Shown here one piece after another: positions 1 through 12,187 of a stretch of 64,000 nucleotides of DNA. The notes below the pieces were generated by a model, which was not told the origin of the DNA, did not search any database, and was given only the letters and a program-made list of their open reading frames with translations. The DNA comes from Elymus sibiricus. Taxonomy: Eukaryota > Streptophyta > Magnoliopsida > Poales > Poaceae. A program made the position numbers and the translations under genes. The stretch spans positions 442,927,531 to 442,991,530 of the forward strand of contig CM077665.1 in NCBI GenBank assembly GCA_039707655.1, given 5' to 3'. How positions within the stretch are numbered: the stretch's first letter is position 1; each line of letters starts with the position of its first letter.

Positions 1-1746
1 TGGCAGATCATGCAAGAAGATTTGCTTCATGCACCGCTAAGTCATTATGCATATGGATTATATATACCTGATTCAGGATTATCTTCAGCATGTTTCCTGC
101 TAATCCTCCATTGACAGCTGATCGGGCAAAAAGATTTGCTTCATGCGCCGCTAAGTAATTATATATACCTGATTCGGGACGTGACGGAGATCATGCAACA
201 ATCCAAGTGAACGTGGTGGCCATGCAAGCGATCTACCTTGTGCCTCCGCTGATGACCGACCAGAACCATATTGGGTGATTGCGCTAGGGAAAGATCGATC
301 GAAAGGGCATGCATACACCTTCTCCCTCTTTGCGAGCGGCCGGCGCAAGCTCCAGCCCATTATCCATACGGAAGATAAAGAAAAATACATATCAGGTTTT
401 GTAGAGAAGGTCCTATATGGAATATATAGAGTCGTGCAGTCTTCAATGGCATGGTGGGTAATTTTTGTTCATTAAGTAGATCTAACGGTAGTAATTTTCT
501 ATTGAATTAAATTAAAGGTCAGATATTTCTAATTTTTATGGGATTTTCTAACATATTTCTCTTTTTTCTGGTTAACCCGTCAAGTACTTTTTATATATAA
601 ATAGATACGCACGCATCCCTGCTAACAGCCGCTTCTGCCTCTCCTTTCTCACAGCCGCATCCTTCAGCGACGTGAGAATGACCTTCATGGAGGTGTCACA
701 GCTCCATTTTGAAGAAATCACGCAGAGGGCCATGACTTTTTGGTCAAGAGTTATCCAGAACCATGAGTAGTTAGCAGGTGGTGTTGTCGTGTCGTGCCTT
801 TCGGGTTCCGGCTTGTCCATATTTCTTGCAAATAGGCACATGTCCTTTTGGTCCCGGCTTAATAAAAAAGCAAAAAAGAAATTACCGGGGCTCCGTAGAA
901 CATACATCCATGCAGCAAAAGAGAGCACAGGCAATATCGCAAGCCACCGCTGCATGCCCGTCTATCTTGATTTGCAACGAACGAAACAGCCGGCAGCCAC
1001 CTCGGAGGCTAGCTCTGGGAAACCGAACCGAACCGAACAAGCATTATCTGCACATGCAATCAGGCACGGCAAGCCCGGCCGCGAGCTAGCCAGCCAGCGT
1101 GCATCCGCGCGCCCGGGTCAGAGGATCCGGCAGCGAGATCTCTCCCTAGCTAGAAGCTAGCCACCCACAACCAACAGCGAGCGGCGGTCGATCGACGGAG
1201 CATGGCATGGCATGGGCCGGCTATCGTACCTGCCAAGAAAAGGAAATCCAAACAGCGCGCGGGCGGGCCATCGCTGAGTCAGTCAGGCCCGTGCTGCTGC
1301 TGCCGCCTGCTGCGATCACCATCATTTCGCCTTCTCTTTCCCTCTGTTGTTTATTGCGGGAACTGGCGTCGATCGGCAGCGGCAGCGGCGTGGTCCTGGT
1401 ACTTGCGCTCGCACGTACACCCACTTTCCCTGTCCAACCCCACTGTGCCCATCTCCGTCTCCGTGTCCTCCATCCACTTCGGGGTGCCACCCTTCACCCA
1501 CCCCGCTTTTCCACGCTGACACCACCGTGCCCGCACGTTACCCGCTTAATTACCACCCCCGGCTCTACCAATGACCTTGTTTCGACCAAGGATTGAAGGT
1601 CTCCGTTGAACAGCCAGGTTAGAGAAGACTTCGATCAAGTTTGTGAAAAAAAAAATTGAAGGTCACGGGGGGAGTTTCCTCCCCACCTGAATTGTATTCA
1701 TTTTTTGCCTGTAGACTTTGCAGCCTAATACGAGATAGGGTTCAAG
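1..1746. other. Non-coding region, no gene recognised
   Basis: No reading frame here has a recognisable motif. The only internal structure seen is a diverged direct repeat of about 65 bp at 2-82 and 117-180 (shared core AGATTTGCTTCATGC, then CCGCTAAGT and TATATATACCTGATTC). Around 1655-1680 there is a short G-rich/C-rich inverted repeat (GGGGAG...CTCCCC) followed by sequence resembling a retroposon 3' tail, but it is too short to assign. GC-rich frames at 1200-1600 overlap each other on both strands and are treated as chance. Confidence 0.5.
2..180 (+). repeat. Diverged 65-bp direct repeat (2 copies)
   Basis: The blocks at about 2-82 and 117-180 share AAGATTTGCTTCATGC, CGCTAAGT and ATATATACCTGATTC in the same order. 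Substitutions and small indels separate them. Origin unknown. Confidence 0.6.
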
Positions 1747-1920
1747 TTTTTTTAGAAACGGAGGAATACCTCCGGCCTCTGCATCAGCACGATGCATACA
1801 ACCCCTTTATTAATGAAAAGAAATAAATAATCCGCGGTTCCACATAGTCTCCGACTGAACAAAGTAAATGAACAAAGTGAAACAAAAAGTGCCACAACCG
1901 GTTAAAATAGGCCTAGATGC

Positions 1921-4760
1921 CTAACCATCTATCCTATTACTGGACTGCCATCCAAACCGGTTGTAGATATCCCGCGCTACCATCTCCCACCGGGTAGACC
2001 CAGTAACCAAAGACTCCCTGGTTTCCACAGGAGTGAGTAATGACCATGTACGGATCAACGCCGATGCTCTGTGCAATACCTGCAAAAAATTTATATGCGT
2101 TTGTCTGTTAAGAACCACGTCATTCCTACAGTTCCATATAGCCCAAAGAAGTGCACGTACTCCTATACGAATGTGTCTGGCATTAAGCGTGTCAACTCCA
2201 TCTAGCCACGTTCCAAACAACGTGTCAATGCTATGTGGAGGCATAATATTAAAGGCTATACGAACCGTCTGCCATAGAATTCTCGCAAGAGGACATTGGA
2301 GAAAGAGGTGTTTAATGTTTTCCTCGCTATCACAGAAGCTACATCTTGTATCCCCCCCCCCCCCCCCCCAATTGCGTTTAGCCAGATTATCCTTAGTGAG
2401 AATCACCTTCTTGTGCACAAACCACATGAAGACTTTGATTCTTAAGGGTACTTTGACTTTCCAAATATGAATCGATTTGGGGATGATCGTTGTATCAATA
2501 AGATTCAAATACATCGATTTCACTGTAAAAAAACCATTCGTCGTAAGCTTCCACTCAAGCCTATCAGATTCGTCTGACAACTGGACATCCAGGAGTCTCC
2601 TCACTAGGTGTAGCCAGGCCTCCCAGCGTTGGCCTATCAATGCTCGTCGAAATTGAATATTTAGAGGATTTGACTGTAAAATTGTGGCCACGTACGCGTC
2701 CTTACGTTGCACAATATTATAGAGAGCTGGATATTGAATGGCCAAAGGCGTCTCCCCCAACCACGTATCCTCCCAGAATCTCGTTCCCTCACCATTTCCA
2801 ATGATAAATTTAGTTCTATGAAAAAAGGCTGCCCTCACTCTCATCAACCCTTTCCAGAATAGTGAATCATTGGGTCTGACATTTACTTGGGCTAAGGTTT
2901 TAGATTGTAGGTACTTATTACGCAGAATTTGTACCCACATACCTTCTGTCTCTACAGATAGTCGGAACAACCACTTGCTAAGCAGACATCTGTTCTTTAC
3001 CTCTAAATTCTCAATCCCCATACCTCATTGGTCCTTGGGCCTACAAATAATGTCCCATCTAGCAAGTCTATATTTCTTCCTATCTTCATCACTCTGCCAA
3101 AAGAATCGGGATCGATAGAAATCCAACCTTTTGCGTACCCCTACCGGTACCTCAAAGAAGGACAGAAGGAACATAGGCATACTCGTGAGAACCGAGTTAA
3201 TCAGAATTAGCCGTCCTCCATATGACAGCAGCTTACCCTTCCAGCAGCTTAGCTTTTTCTCAGAGCGATCCTCAATGCATTTCCACTCTCTATTGGAAAG
3301 CTTCCGATGATGAATGGGTATGCCTAGATAACTGAACGGTAGGCTCCCCAGTTCACATCCGAACAATTGTTTATAAGCGTCTTGTTCATCTTTGGCTCTC
3401 CCAAAGAAAAACAGCTCACTCTTGTGAAAATTAATTTTCAAACCTGACAATTGTTCGAATAGGCAAAGTATGAGCTTCATGTTTCTTGCTTTTGCTATAT
3501 CATGTTCCATAAACAAAATGGTATCATCAGCATATTGTAGGATAGACACCTCACCATCCACCAGATGTGGTACAAGTCCACCTACTTGGCCTTCCTGTTT
3601 AGCCCTTCCTATTAGAATTGCCAACATATCCGCAACTACATTAAATAGGATGGGTGACATTGGGTCTCCCTGCGTGAGACCTTTGAGTGTTTGGAAAAAA
3701 TGGCCAATGTCATCATTGACTTTAACTCCAACGCTCCCTTTTTGTACAAAGGATTCAACATGTCTCCTCCAGATATCGTCAAAACCCTTCATACGCAATG
3801 CCTGTTATAGGAATGGCCATTTGACCTTATCATATGCCTTCTCGAAATCCACCTTGAAGATAACCCCATCTAGTTTCTTCGAGTGAATTTCATGCAAGGT
3901 TTCATGGAGGACAACCACACCCTCCAGTATGTTTCTGCTCGGCATGAAAGCCGTCTGACTAGGTTGCACCACCGCGTGTGCAATCTGCGTCAGCCTATTC
4001 GTTCCTACCTTTGTAAAAATCTTGAAGCTGACATTCAGAAGGCAAATGGGTCTGAATTGTTCAATGCGCACTGCCCCCTCCTTCTTTGGCAACAGTGTGA
4101 CTGTCCCAAAGTTGAGGCGGAATAGCTGCAAGTGGCCATCGAACAAATCCTGAAACATGGGTAATAAGTCACCTTTGATGATATGCCAACATCTCTTGTA
4201 AAACTCAGCCGGAAATCCATCTGGCCCTGGTGCCTTATTATTCTTCATTTGCGATATAGCCTGAAACACCTCCTGAGCTGAGGTATATCACCGACTACCT
4301 GCTCATCCATGGATACATAATTATCCTCTGGAGCCCCGAATAGTTTCTTATAGTACTCAGAGATATACAATTTCAGATTTTCGTGTCCTACAATTGTACC
4401 CTCATCCTGCTCGAGTTGATAATTTTTTTTCTTTCTGTGCTTTCCATTAGCAATCAGATGGAAAAATTGCGTGTTGTCATCACCTTGTACTACCTGGCGC
4501 ACTTTCGCTCTAAGTGCCCACTTCAGCTCCTCCTCTCTAAGTAGTTGTTTTAGCTTCAGTTCCGCCTCCGTTTTCAATGACCTCTCATTGTCATCTAATA
4601 ACGAATTTTCGGCTCTTATTTCTAGCTCGTTTATAAAATCGAGAAGCTTTTGTTTCTCTTTCTTATATATTCCACTTTCATGTTTTGCCCATCCCCGTAG
4701 GAATTGCCTCAGGTGCCTTATCTTATTTTGCCACCTATCAACATTCGAGCTACCCCCCGA
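1921..4760 (-). pseudogene. LINE ORF2 remnant: reverse transcriptase plus zf-RVT
   Basis: On the minus strand the fragments run in order. 4760-4280 is the region before the RT. 4269-3805 holds NNKAPGPDGFPAEFYK, FRPICLLN and the first RT aspartate region FKVDFEKAYDKVKW. 3798-3025 holds GLTQGDPMSPILFN and the catalytic box YADDTILF, then YLGIP. 3021-1921 ends with the zinc-binding zf-RVT pattern CSFCDSEENIKHLFLQC. The fragments are separated by a TAA stop (3805-3807), a TGA stop (3025-3027) and a frameshift near 4280, where several codons of the segment before the RT also appear to be missing. A run of 18 C (2352-2369) codes for glycines without breaking the frame. It once reverse-transcribed its own RNA at the target site; this copy is dead. 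Confidence 0.9.
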
Positions 4761-4940
4761 AGTGAACCAGAAGAATAGGGGGCACAGGAAGAGAGATAAA
4801 GCGAAAAACACATGGGAGAGGGGGGGGGCACAACAGAACGGGGGGGGCACCCCCGAGCACTCGACTGCAACAGTCAGCCGGGACCAAGCCACGACACTGT
4901 ATCGTCGACGCAGTCGAAAGGCGCCGCCCAACCAGGACGA

Positions 4941-5105
4941 CACAACGCCGCGACACCACCGATGTCATGGGGCACAGACTGCACAACGCCGCGACACCAC
5001 CAGCTCCATGGGGTACAGACTGCACAACGCCACGACAACACCAAATGTCATGGGGTACAGGCTACACAACGCCGCGACACCACCAATGTCACGGGGTGCA
5101 GTCAA
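4941..5105 (+). repeat. 41-bp tandem repeat, about 4 copies, in the LINE 5' region
   Basis: The motif CACAACGCC starts at 4941, 4982, 5023 and 5065, giving periods of 41, 41 and 42 bp. Each unit also contains GCGACACCACC (or a close variant) and CATGGGG. It lies in the GC-rich part interpreted as LINE 5' leader. Confidence 0.8.
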
Positions 5106-6105
5106 CAGGTCAAGCCAGGCCGAGACGACACCATGGCACCAATGTGTCACCAGCGTAGTCACAGGGCATCACCAAGCAGAGAACGCCCCAGAGCACACCC
5201 AAGCCATCGCGACGACCGGGGGATGAAGACAACGCCATCAAGATGGAAACGACGTGAAGCGTCGCCGCTGCCTCGGCCAGCAGTAGCCGGCCGACCAAGG
5301 ATTTCTCCCATCCCCGGACACATCCTTCACGCGGGGAACATCGCAGAGCAGCCACCAATAGCGCCGGGACAGCGCGGGAACGGGCGGCCCGAGATCCAGG
5401 TGAATCCAACCGGCAGCGTGACCCCCGCAGGCACCATGATGCCGAGGGCATCCCGCGAGGACCACCCTCAGCAGGAAATGGGAGATGGAGGGCTCCGTGA
5501 CAGGAGCCACGACGCCACCTTCGTTGGCGAGCGCACGCAGAAGCATGGCGAAGACAAAACATGCGGGTGGCGGAGGAGGAAGACACGGATAACTGCAACA
5601 ACGACGGATGGAGCCCCTGCCAACGCTGCAACGGCAGACGGGCGGATCTAAGGGGGAGGGGGGCGATTCAGCACGGAGGCGGAGTGGGAGGGGGGGGCGG
5701 TGGCGCGGGATCCCCCCCCCCCCCCCCCGAGGTTCCAGGAGCAGGCGAGGAAAGGACCGCGGACCCCGGCGGCACGGGAGGCCGGCGCGGCGCCCCCGGA
5801 GACCAGGCAGAGCCCTGGCCGCCGACACCACGGGCAGAGGGCGGCCCAGATCTGGCCGCGGACGCCGGCCATCCGCCCGACCCACCGCGACGAGATCCGG
5901 CCGCGAGAACCCCACCACCGCCATCCCTTGGGCGCGCGTGGCTTAGCCGGCGCCCCCTCCGGCGACGGCGAAGCAGGGGAGGGGGTGGGGGAAGGCCCCG
6001 GCGGCGGCGCGGCGGGGTTGCCCCCGAGTCGCCAGAGGAGGCGACGCGGGGGGGGGGGGGGAGGGGGGAATATATATATCATTAGCTTTATTATAAGATG
6101 AAGTT

Positions 6106-7521
6106 TCATATTTTAGTGTATTTGGTATTGTGGATACAAATACTGGTGCATGCGTTGGACGTACTACTACTTTCTTGTCGAGTAGTGCACCCGCCTGCAT
6201 GCGCCTGGTACAGTACACAGTGCATGTTCGTCCTATGTTTGTCCAGTGAATACTCCAGCCATGATGGAAAGCTACGGAAATAGTCATACTGAAATCTTCG
6301 TTTACGTCCTTGCAATCCAGAAGCAGAAGCTCTATACTTCTTCTTTTTTAATTTGGGTTGCATCGGACCCAACCTCAAGTATGCTAGCCTCACTTCATCT
6401 CTCTGGTTCAAGGGGTACTGCCAAACTTGAGGGCGTAATGAAGGATCTCGCTGCAAGAATTCAATGTCTCGAAAAATGACAGGTTCTTCTTTGTCTTGGT
6501 TCTGTTTCGGTTCTTCTTCAAATTGGCTCCAGTCTACATCTTCCATTTCATCTTCATCTTCCAGTTCATCACCATCTTGCTGTTGCCTTTGATCCACAAA
6601 TTCCACCAATGCTAGAGAATTAGGAGTGGCGCGAGCTGATCGTTGTTCTTGTTCAACCTTTGTTTGCTATTTCTTTTGAAAAAGGATACCATTGTTTGCT
6701 GTTTCACCATTGTTACCTGAGATAAAAACTCCATTACTCATGTATATAGCACAAAAATCATGGATACTTAGGCACTTAGGCTATCAAACTTTAAACATCA
6801 CTGAATATTTTTTCTTCAATTGATTTCCAAACATACCTGGCTTGCTATCAGTCACTTGCAGAGTTGCAGTTGCAGTCTTTCTCCCTTCGACCTTCAGCAG
6901 TGATGCACAGCAGCTAGCAGCAGGCAGCGGCAGCCAGCGCCCAGCCGCATACCACAGCAACCAGCAACAGGCACCCAGCCGCAGCAGCCAGCAGCAGCAG
7001 GAGCAAGTACCCGACGGCCCGAAGCCCATCAGCAGCAGGAGGAGGAAGTGGCGGGCGGCCCTGAGCCCAGCAGCAGCAGCAGGAGGAAGTGGCCGGCGGC
7101 CCGGAGCACAGCAGCAGCAGCAGGCGGCTGCCGCTCGGCGCAACTGCCCGGATCCGGAGCTCGGAGGGGCGGAGGGCCAGTGGTGCGGACTGCAGAGGGC
7201 GGCAATGGTTGGCGGACGGCGGCGGGCAGGCGGACGGCGGCGGGCTGGCGGACGGCGGCGGCTGTCGAGTCCAAGATCTAGAAGGCGTCATCCATCAACC
7301 ATGGGCCATGGCGATTTGGGGGAAAAGAGAGAGGTTCCGTCGATTTGGGGTTAAAGAACAGAGACGACGAGCGCTCGTTCGTGCGTGGCGTGGGTGAGGT
7401 ATCGGGCTGGGCCGAATGCAGTGCTTACTGCTTAGTAGTAAAAAAAAAGTTCAATTTTGTAAGGGGGGGGGGGGGGGGGGGGTCGTGGCCCCCTTTGGCC
7501 CCTGTGACGCTCCTTCAGTGT
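6106..7521 (-). mobile_element. hAT-type (TTF zinc-finger) transposon fragment
   Basis: The minus-strand frame 6609-6106 starts MVEFVDQRQQQDGDE, has an acidic stretch, then RDPSLRPQVWQYPLNQRDEV, LGPMQPKL and RRFQYDYFRSFPSWLEYS. This is the order seen at the start of the TTF-type zinc-finger domain of plant hAT-like (ZMYM-type) transposase proteins. The zinc ligands, dimerisation region and catalytic core are absent: homology stops at about 6265, shortly before the LINE boundary. Upstream on the minus strand is a GC-rich, CAG-rich leader. Near 7462-7521 lies a 20-base G tract followed by GGCCCCCTTTGGCCCC and CTCCTTCAGTG, which resembles the terminal sequence of such elements. The opposite terminus is missing. 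Confidence 0.6.
6890..7280. repeat. CAG/GGC trinucleotide-rich block
   Basis: This stretch is dense in CAGCAG and GGCGGC runs, for example 6960-7130, and (GGCGGACGGCGG)-like repeats at 7210-7260. All six frames stay open by composition, giving poly-Q, poly-A or poly-S proteins. No conserved domain is visible, so it is reported as low-complexity leader sequence of the neighbouring transposon. Confidence 0.6.
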
Positions 7522-8636
7522 ATGTAAGGTACGTGCGTCCTCTACTCGATCGACAAGCTTGTTCTCCTCCCCTGTCCGGCCGACCACGGACACAGTAGGT
7601 GCACGACGTTTATATACGCGCGTAAATGCACCAGCGTGTACAACATCGCTATCACGCGTGGGCCGTGCGACGCGCTACGCTATGCGCCTACGCTAAACTT
7701 CGACTCTCGCACAAGCGACGTGTACTACAAGTTAAATCCGTTGGTTAAGCACCGGGCGGGATGACGGTTTCCTGATTTGGCATGCTGCTGATTCGCGTAG
7801 TAATACTGTGAACTACTCCCTCCGTACTAAACGATCTTACATTTCTTTACCGAGGTACGTCGCACGCAGTCCGGATCCGGATGTCTTTGTCCATTCTTTG
7901 TTAACTCGGCATCACCCTACCTGATCCGTTCTCGTTGTTCAATGTTGTACTAGTAGGAATATTAGAGAGACCATGTAGAGCTAGCCAGTGACGGCAATCT
8001 TGCATAACCTATGAGCACCCACCCAAGGACATACAAGCCTCGAACTAATCGACCTAGTTTCTTAGGTCGATCAGTCGTTAATTACCTGGACTTAGCAAGC
8101 TCAATTTGTTCCTGCCGAAATCCAGTTGGGACTTTCGTGAAAGCGTCACCATGCAACCGGCTTATTTGGGGAAAAAGGACACCGAAAACGCGTACGTGCA
8201 CGGTTCATATATTCGATACAACAACACGGACTAGCAGCTAAGGCCATTAGAGTGCACGCAGTGTCCACTAATCGTAGGTTCCGTTCACATAGATCGTTCG
8301 GCAGTTTCTTGCCGCTTTCCGCGCCTAGCTACCACTAACGTACTATCAGCCCACCCAGCATCCGTTTCTTTACAACTGGACTTGCCTAGAAGTTTTTCTC
8401 TGCGTCTTGAAGCTGGATCCTGGAGCAGTAGTGAGCCCTGCTGTTACTCGCATGCATGCACCGACTCGGGTAGATCTATCTAGCCAATTTACCGTTTGCC
8501 GTGCAATAAGATTTTACTACCGTTCGTTGTTTTGGATAGATGGACGGGTACTGTCTAGTCGCCGGGTTAAGGTTGTCGTGTGCGCCCCCCTTCCTCCGCC
8601 TCTCCACCTTTTTCTTTCTTTAATCTCTCTCACTCT
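7522..8636. other. Intergenic region with a short Stowaway-like scrap
   Basis: No gene is recognised. At about 7812-7855 there is CTACTCCCTCCGTACTAAACG followed by AT-rich sequence, matching the terminal inverted repeat of Stowaway MITEs. No partner terminus was found, so it is a fragment at most. Confidence 0.4.
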
Positions 8637-8655
8637 CTCGTATTTAATACGCCTC
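8636..8655 (+). promoter_or_regulatory. Possible TATA-like element of the PHD-type gene
   Basis: An AT-rich TATTTAATA motif at about 8640-8648 follows a CT-rich tract (8595-8636) and lies about 145 bp before the predicted ATG at 8789. No other TATA-like sequence stands closer in this GC/CT-rich leader. Confidence 0.45.
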
Positions 8656-8788
8656 GGACCCTCTTCAGTCTCACCCCCACATGTCCACCCCTCTCCCCTC
8701 CCGTCTCCTACCCAACCCCCATCTTCTGTCCCTGATATTCCTTCCCGATCTTCCCTCGCTCTTGTGCTCTACTCCATCTCATCTCCCC

Positions 8789-9328
8789 ATGGACGGCGGC
8801 ACCGCCACCGTCTGCTCCATGTGCGGGGACATCGGCTTCCCCGACAAGCTCTTCCGGTGCGCGCGCTGCCGCTACCGCTTCCAGCACTCGTACGTATCCC
8901 TTTTCTTCCTCCCCCTCGCTCTCCTCCGCCGGTTCTTGATACGAATGGATGAGTCACTGTCACTCACCATGAGTGAAAGAAAACTAGCTACTATATGTAT
9001 GTTTTCTGGAGTAGCTAATCTCACAGCAGTACATCTTTCTTATATATATGCGTTGCTTGCATGCAGCTATTGCACAAACTACTACGGCGACGGGGCACCG
9101 GCCTCGGCTGGGGCCGACATGTGCGACTGGTGCCTCGGCGACGTCTCCAGTAAGGCCAGGAGGAGCGCGTCTGCATCTGGGAAGCAGCAGGCCTCCGGCA
9201 GCCACGATTCGACCGCGACGGGCTCCTCCGGCAGGATCGACAAGGGCGGCGACCAGGAGAGCGGGCGGCGAGGGTCTACCAAGGTGGGAGGTCGCAGGTA
9301 CAAGCTGCTCAAGGACGTCCTCTGTTAG
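8789..9328 (+). CDS. Plant PHD-type zinc-finger protein (two exons)
   Basis: Predicted exons are 8789-8889 and 9067-9328 with a 177-bp GT-AG intron, giving 120 residues. The donor at 8890 is chosen over the GT at 8894 because only it keeps the frame and yields the contiguous motif FQHSYCTNYY. Residues about 9-58 form a cysteine/histidine zinc-binding module: CSMCGD, then FRCARCRYRFQHSYC, then CDWC. This spacing is typical of a small plant-specific PHD-like family whose members also end in a basic tail similar to the RRYKLLKDVLC seen here. The middle (residues 65-105) is Ser/Gly-rich and probably disordered. Such fingers often bind histone tails or proteins, but no partner or process can be read from the sequence. 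The frame is intact, with no transposon inside it, so it is the best candidate for a functional host gene in the window. Confidence 0.85.
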   Translation: MDGGTATVCSMCGDIGFPDKLFRCARCRYRFQHSYVSLFFLPLALLRRFLIRMDESLSLTMSERKLATICMFSGVANLTAVHLSYIYALLACSYCTNYYGDGAPASAGADMCDWCLGDVSSKARRSASASGKQQASGSHDSTATGSSGRIDKGGDQESGRRGSTKVGGRRYKLLKDVLC

Positions 9329-11410
9329 AAGTTAGTTGTAGGCGCGCCATCTAGCAGGCCTGATCGAGCATGACCCGAAAGTAAGACTAGCTAGTCATGA
9401 GGAGTTAGCTTGTAGCCAAGGTCGGTAGTTATATTAGTTTCATCGATGTGCATATATGAGTATTGTATATGTTTGTTTGCTTATGTGTTAGGATTAGTAT
9501 CTACTCCCTTATAGTATGTGGTACTCTGGCTTGGTTTCCCTTATCTTATGCTGTTTGTGTGGCCACAGTTTATCTAGTACGTACTCTCTTGTTCTCTTGT
9601 GCCCGTAATCTTTTGTTAGTTCATATTGGATGCATCCTTACATATGCAGAACCTCATCATCTGGATTTGAACTCCTCATTGTTGTTTTGCTACTGCATGC
9701 TCATTACTTTGCTGCTCTCTTCTCAACTTTGGTCTTAAAACACTCGTGCATCGTGCATGAATCGAGTGGTAATGACAACGGAATCGCATACATGGGAAAT
9801 CAAGGATGCCTTAGCAACACCATGCATCTCTAGGAGTCTAGGTACTAGCACGCGTGCATGCATGCATGCACTAGCTGCTGTTCCCGCCCGTACACGCATG
9901 TACCAATGATTTCCCGAACCCAAGGCCGTGGGAGAGGCCGGCCGGCCATGCATCAAGCAAGGTAAGTAGCACGCTGCATGCTGCCAAGGCGATCGAGCCG
10001 GCCACCCACAGCCAGGGTCGATGCATGTAGCAGTCAACGAGTCGTACTCCTACCAGCCAAGACAGGCCGGTGGAAGTGGCCGACAAAGCCATGCGAGCTC
10101 CCCTCCACAGCTCCACTTGCATGCGCTGCTAGGTTAATTAGCCCGCGCCTCTGCAGGTATGGCTGCCTAGCTCGGTCGTTAATTAGCATGAAAATCTTCA
10201 CTTACATAAATTACTATTTTGTGTATATATACTACTCCTCGACCCTCTTCGGTCTTCGATATCAGCGCATGAGCTGATCGATTTGCTCGTGATGCCCTGT
10301 CCACGTCGATCGATCCGATTGTACGTGTATAAGATTCAGATCTCTTCACACGGTACTGCTAAACGTACCTATATATATGGCCCATCTTTAGGGAAAGCGG
10401 ATGCTTTAGGTAAGCTCAACTGTGTTAAGACCGGGAATTAATAGGCGCACTATATAGATGACCACACGTACAGCTGTGCTCGCCGGTCCACAGTGGCAAT
10501 ACTGCTGACCCTACCGTGCATGTGTGAACCTGGTTCTTTTTAGTTGTAGCAAGAAAGACCGGACATTGTGGCCACCTAGCTAGCTAGCTAGGTTTCTTTC
10601 CACTCGTCTTCTGTCGTGGGCCTTTAACCTAGCTTTCTTGCAACAGCTATAAGCCATTGTAGCACGCATCCAGCTAACTACTTATTACACTCAGCTCCTA
10701 CTTGGGTTGATCAGCATACACACACATTACGGTGGTCGTTATATGTTTTCATATACTCTTGCCGCTAGATATTTCTCGATGATGCACAAGATGTATGTAG
10801 GAGGCCGCTATATGTAGCGTATGATCAGTTTGAGCAGATAAGATGTGGAACACTGAAAAGGTATTGCATTGAAGAGAATTGAATCGACTGCATGTTTCTA
10901 GTTTCTACTAGCTCCTGCTCTACTGGGAGAGAGAGCTTCTTGTAGGAGAGGGGGTGTCAATGCATGCATGCATGGAGAATTGGAGATGGAGGTGATGTGT
11001 GTTCTTGTTGATAACTAAAGGTCCTTGCAGCTAGCATTCCAGTGGTGGTGTTTCCGTATTTTTTGTTGATGTTTTGCTGTCCTGCACCTGCCATGCACGT
11101 AGCCTATGTATAGAAGCTTAGCCTAGCTAGGTGCATTATTTGCTTTCAGCTGACACGTGACCAGTGACCAGTGACTGTGACTCTGAGTATTGATTGAATA
11201 GTTGGTGCTGCTGAACTTTCAGCCGAGAATGGCAAACTCGGTAGTTGCATCATTTACCTGAGTAATTCGATTCCGTCAGTAATTTACGTCAAAGATTTAC
11301 AAGGAGACAGTTAAGCTAGTACTTGGTCAATTTGATACACTATTAGTTAAGCTGTATAGACCAGGTCAACCGAGATATACCACCTGTGTCACTTTTTAGC
11401 AGAGAAAGTT
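9329..11410. other. Intergenic region, no gene recognised
   Basis: It contains the 3' flank of the PHD-type gene and about 2 kb with no recognisable coding motif. Short simple sequences occur: alternating GCAT repeats at about 9855-9872 and at 10960-10975, and GCTAGCTAGCTAGC at about 10577-10592. No terminal inverted repeat, LTR or RNA gene was recognised. Confidence 0.5.
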
Positions 11411-11640
11411 TTTTTTTTGAATGAAAGGAGTTTCCCCCCTGCCCCACTTTTATAAATGAAGCAAAGATAGTCACACAGGAGTCGCACATCAACCGCTGCA
11501 TCCTTCTAAGAACACCGCTCCATCCTTCTAAGAACATAAAAAGCTAAGAGAAATCCTGGCTAAAAGCCGCAACCACACAAAAGACCCACAAGTGGAACAC
11601 TTCCACTTCGGTACAACCCCTAGACACATCAACGGTTTAG
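11411..11640 (-). mobile_element. Possible LINE-type 3' tail (truncated retroposon)
   Basis: On the minus strand the segment ends with AAAGTGGGGCAGGGGGGAAA, then a short spacer and a run of ten A (+ strand T run 11411-11420). This resembles 3' ends of 5'-truncated grass LINEs. No coding part remains and no target duplication was found. Confidence 0.35.
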
Positions 11641-12045
11641 ATTAGCCCATACCCCTTCATAAAAAAAGGGTAGGATGGGAAATCCAGTGCCCCGCGCCGT
11701 ATCGCGCCCTTGCGCGCCGTACACGGCCGTACGAAGGCGGGCCCCACCATACGTCTCGTCAGCGGCGCGGGATTTTGGGTGGTCAACGCGCTAAACTGCC
11801 GCGCACCCTCGCCCGCGTTCGCCCGCATTAGTGCGGCGCAAACCGCAAGGCGTCGCTTCGGCAATAACTCCGGCGCCGAAGAGTCCCGTCGACCGCCGCG
11901 GTGGCGCGTGGTTTGGCGCGCGGCGTCGATTCACACGCCGCCTCGGCCCGCCTGCCTTCGCCACCGGTCCGCCCGCCTTCTGCCGCCCGCGGACCGCCAT
12001 CAATGGCCTCCAACCACCATCGCCGCCCCCCTCCCCGCCCGCCGC

Positions 12046-12053
12046 TATATAAA
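12046..12053 (+). promoter_or_regulatory. TATA box
   Basis: A perfect TATATAAA stands 135 bp before the ATG at 12188. The intervening leader is a CT-rich array of CGCCCCTCTCC units (about 12113-12180), a common plant 5'-leader composition. Confidence 0.75.
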
Positions 12054-12187
12054 TCGCCCCGCAGCGCTGCCCTCTGCCACTCGCTCGCCCCTCTCCTCTC
12101 GTTCGACGCCGCCCCTCTCCCGCCCCTCTCCCGCCCCTCTCCGCCCATCTCCGCCCCTCTCCGCCCCTCTCCGGCCACTCTCCGGCG

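Larger units (their letters stand above)
1747..6064 (-). mobile_element. LINE non-LTR retrotransposon, internally deleted
   Basis: Read on the minus strand, the block starts with a GC-rich 5' region (about 6064 down to 4760) of the kind that begins grass LINEs, then enters the reverse-transcriptase ORF at about residue SSNVDRWQNKIRHL. ORF1 and the endonuclease half of ORF2 are missing, so this is an internal deletion rather than ordinary 5' truncation. The 3' UTR (about 1920 down to 1754) ends in a run of seven A at 1747-1753. The element carries two in-frame stops, a frameshift and an 18-base C tract inside the coding region. No target-site duplication was found. Its 5' end abuts the hAT fragment, suggesting insertion into that older element, but this is inference. 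Confidence 0.75.

Noticed and set aside
1200..1600. Overlapping frames of 60-129 residues on both strands
   Set aside because: Compositional openness in GC-rich sequence. No domain, no splice-consistent partner and no frame preferred over the others.
6842..7354. Poly-Gln/Ala-rich protein of about 170 residues
   Set aside because: Open in all frames because of CAG/GGC repeats; low complexity only.
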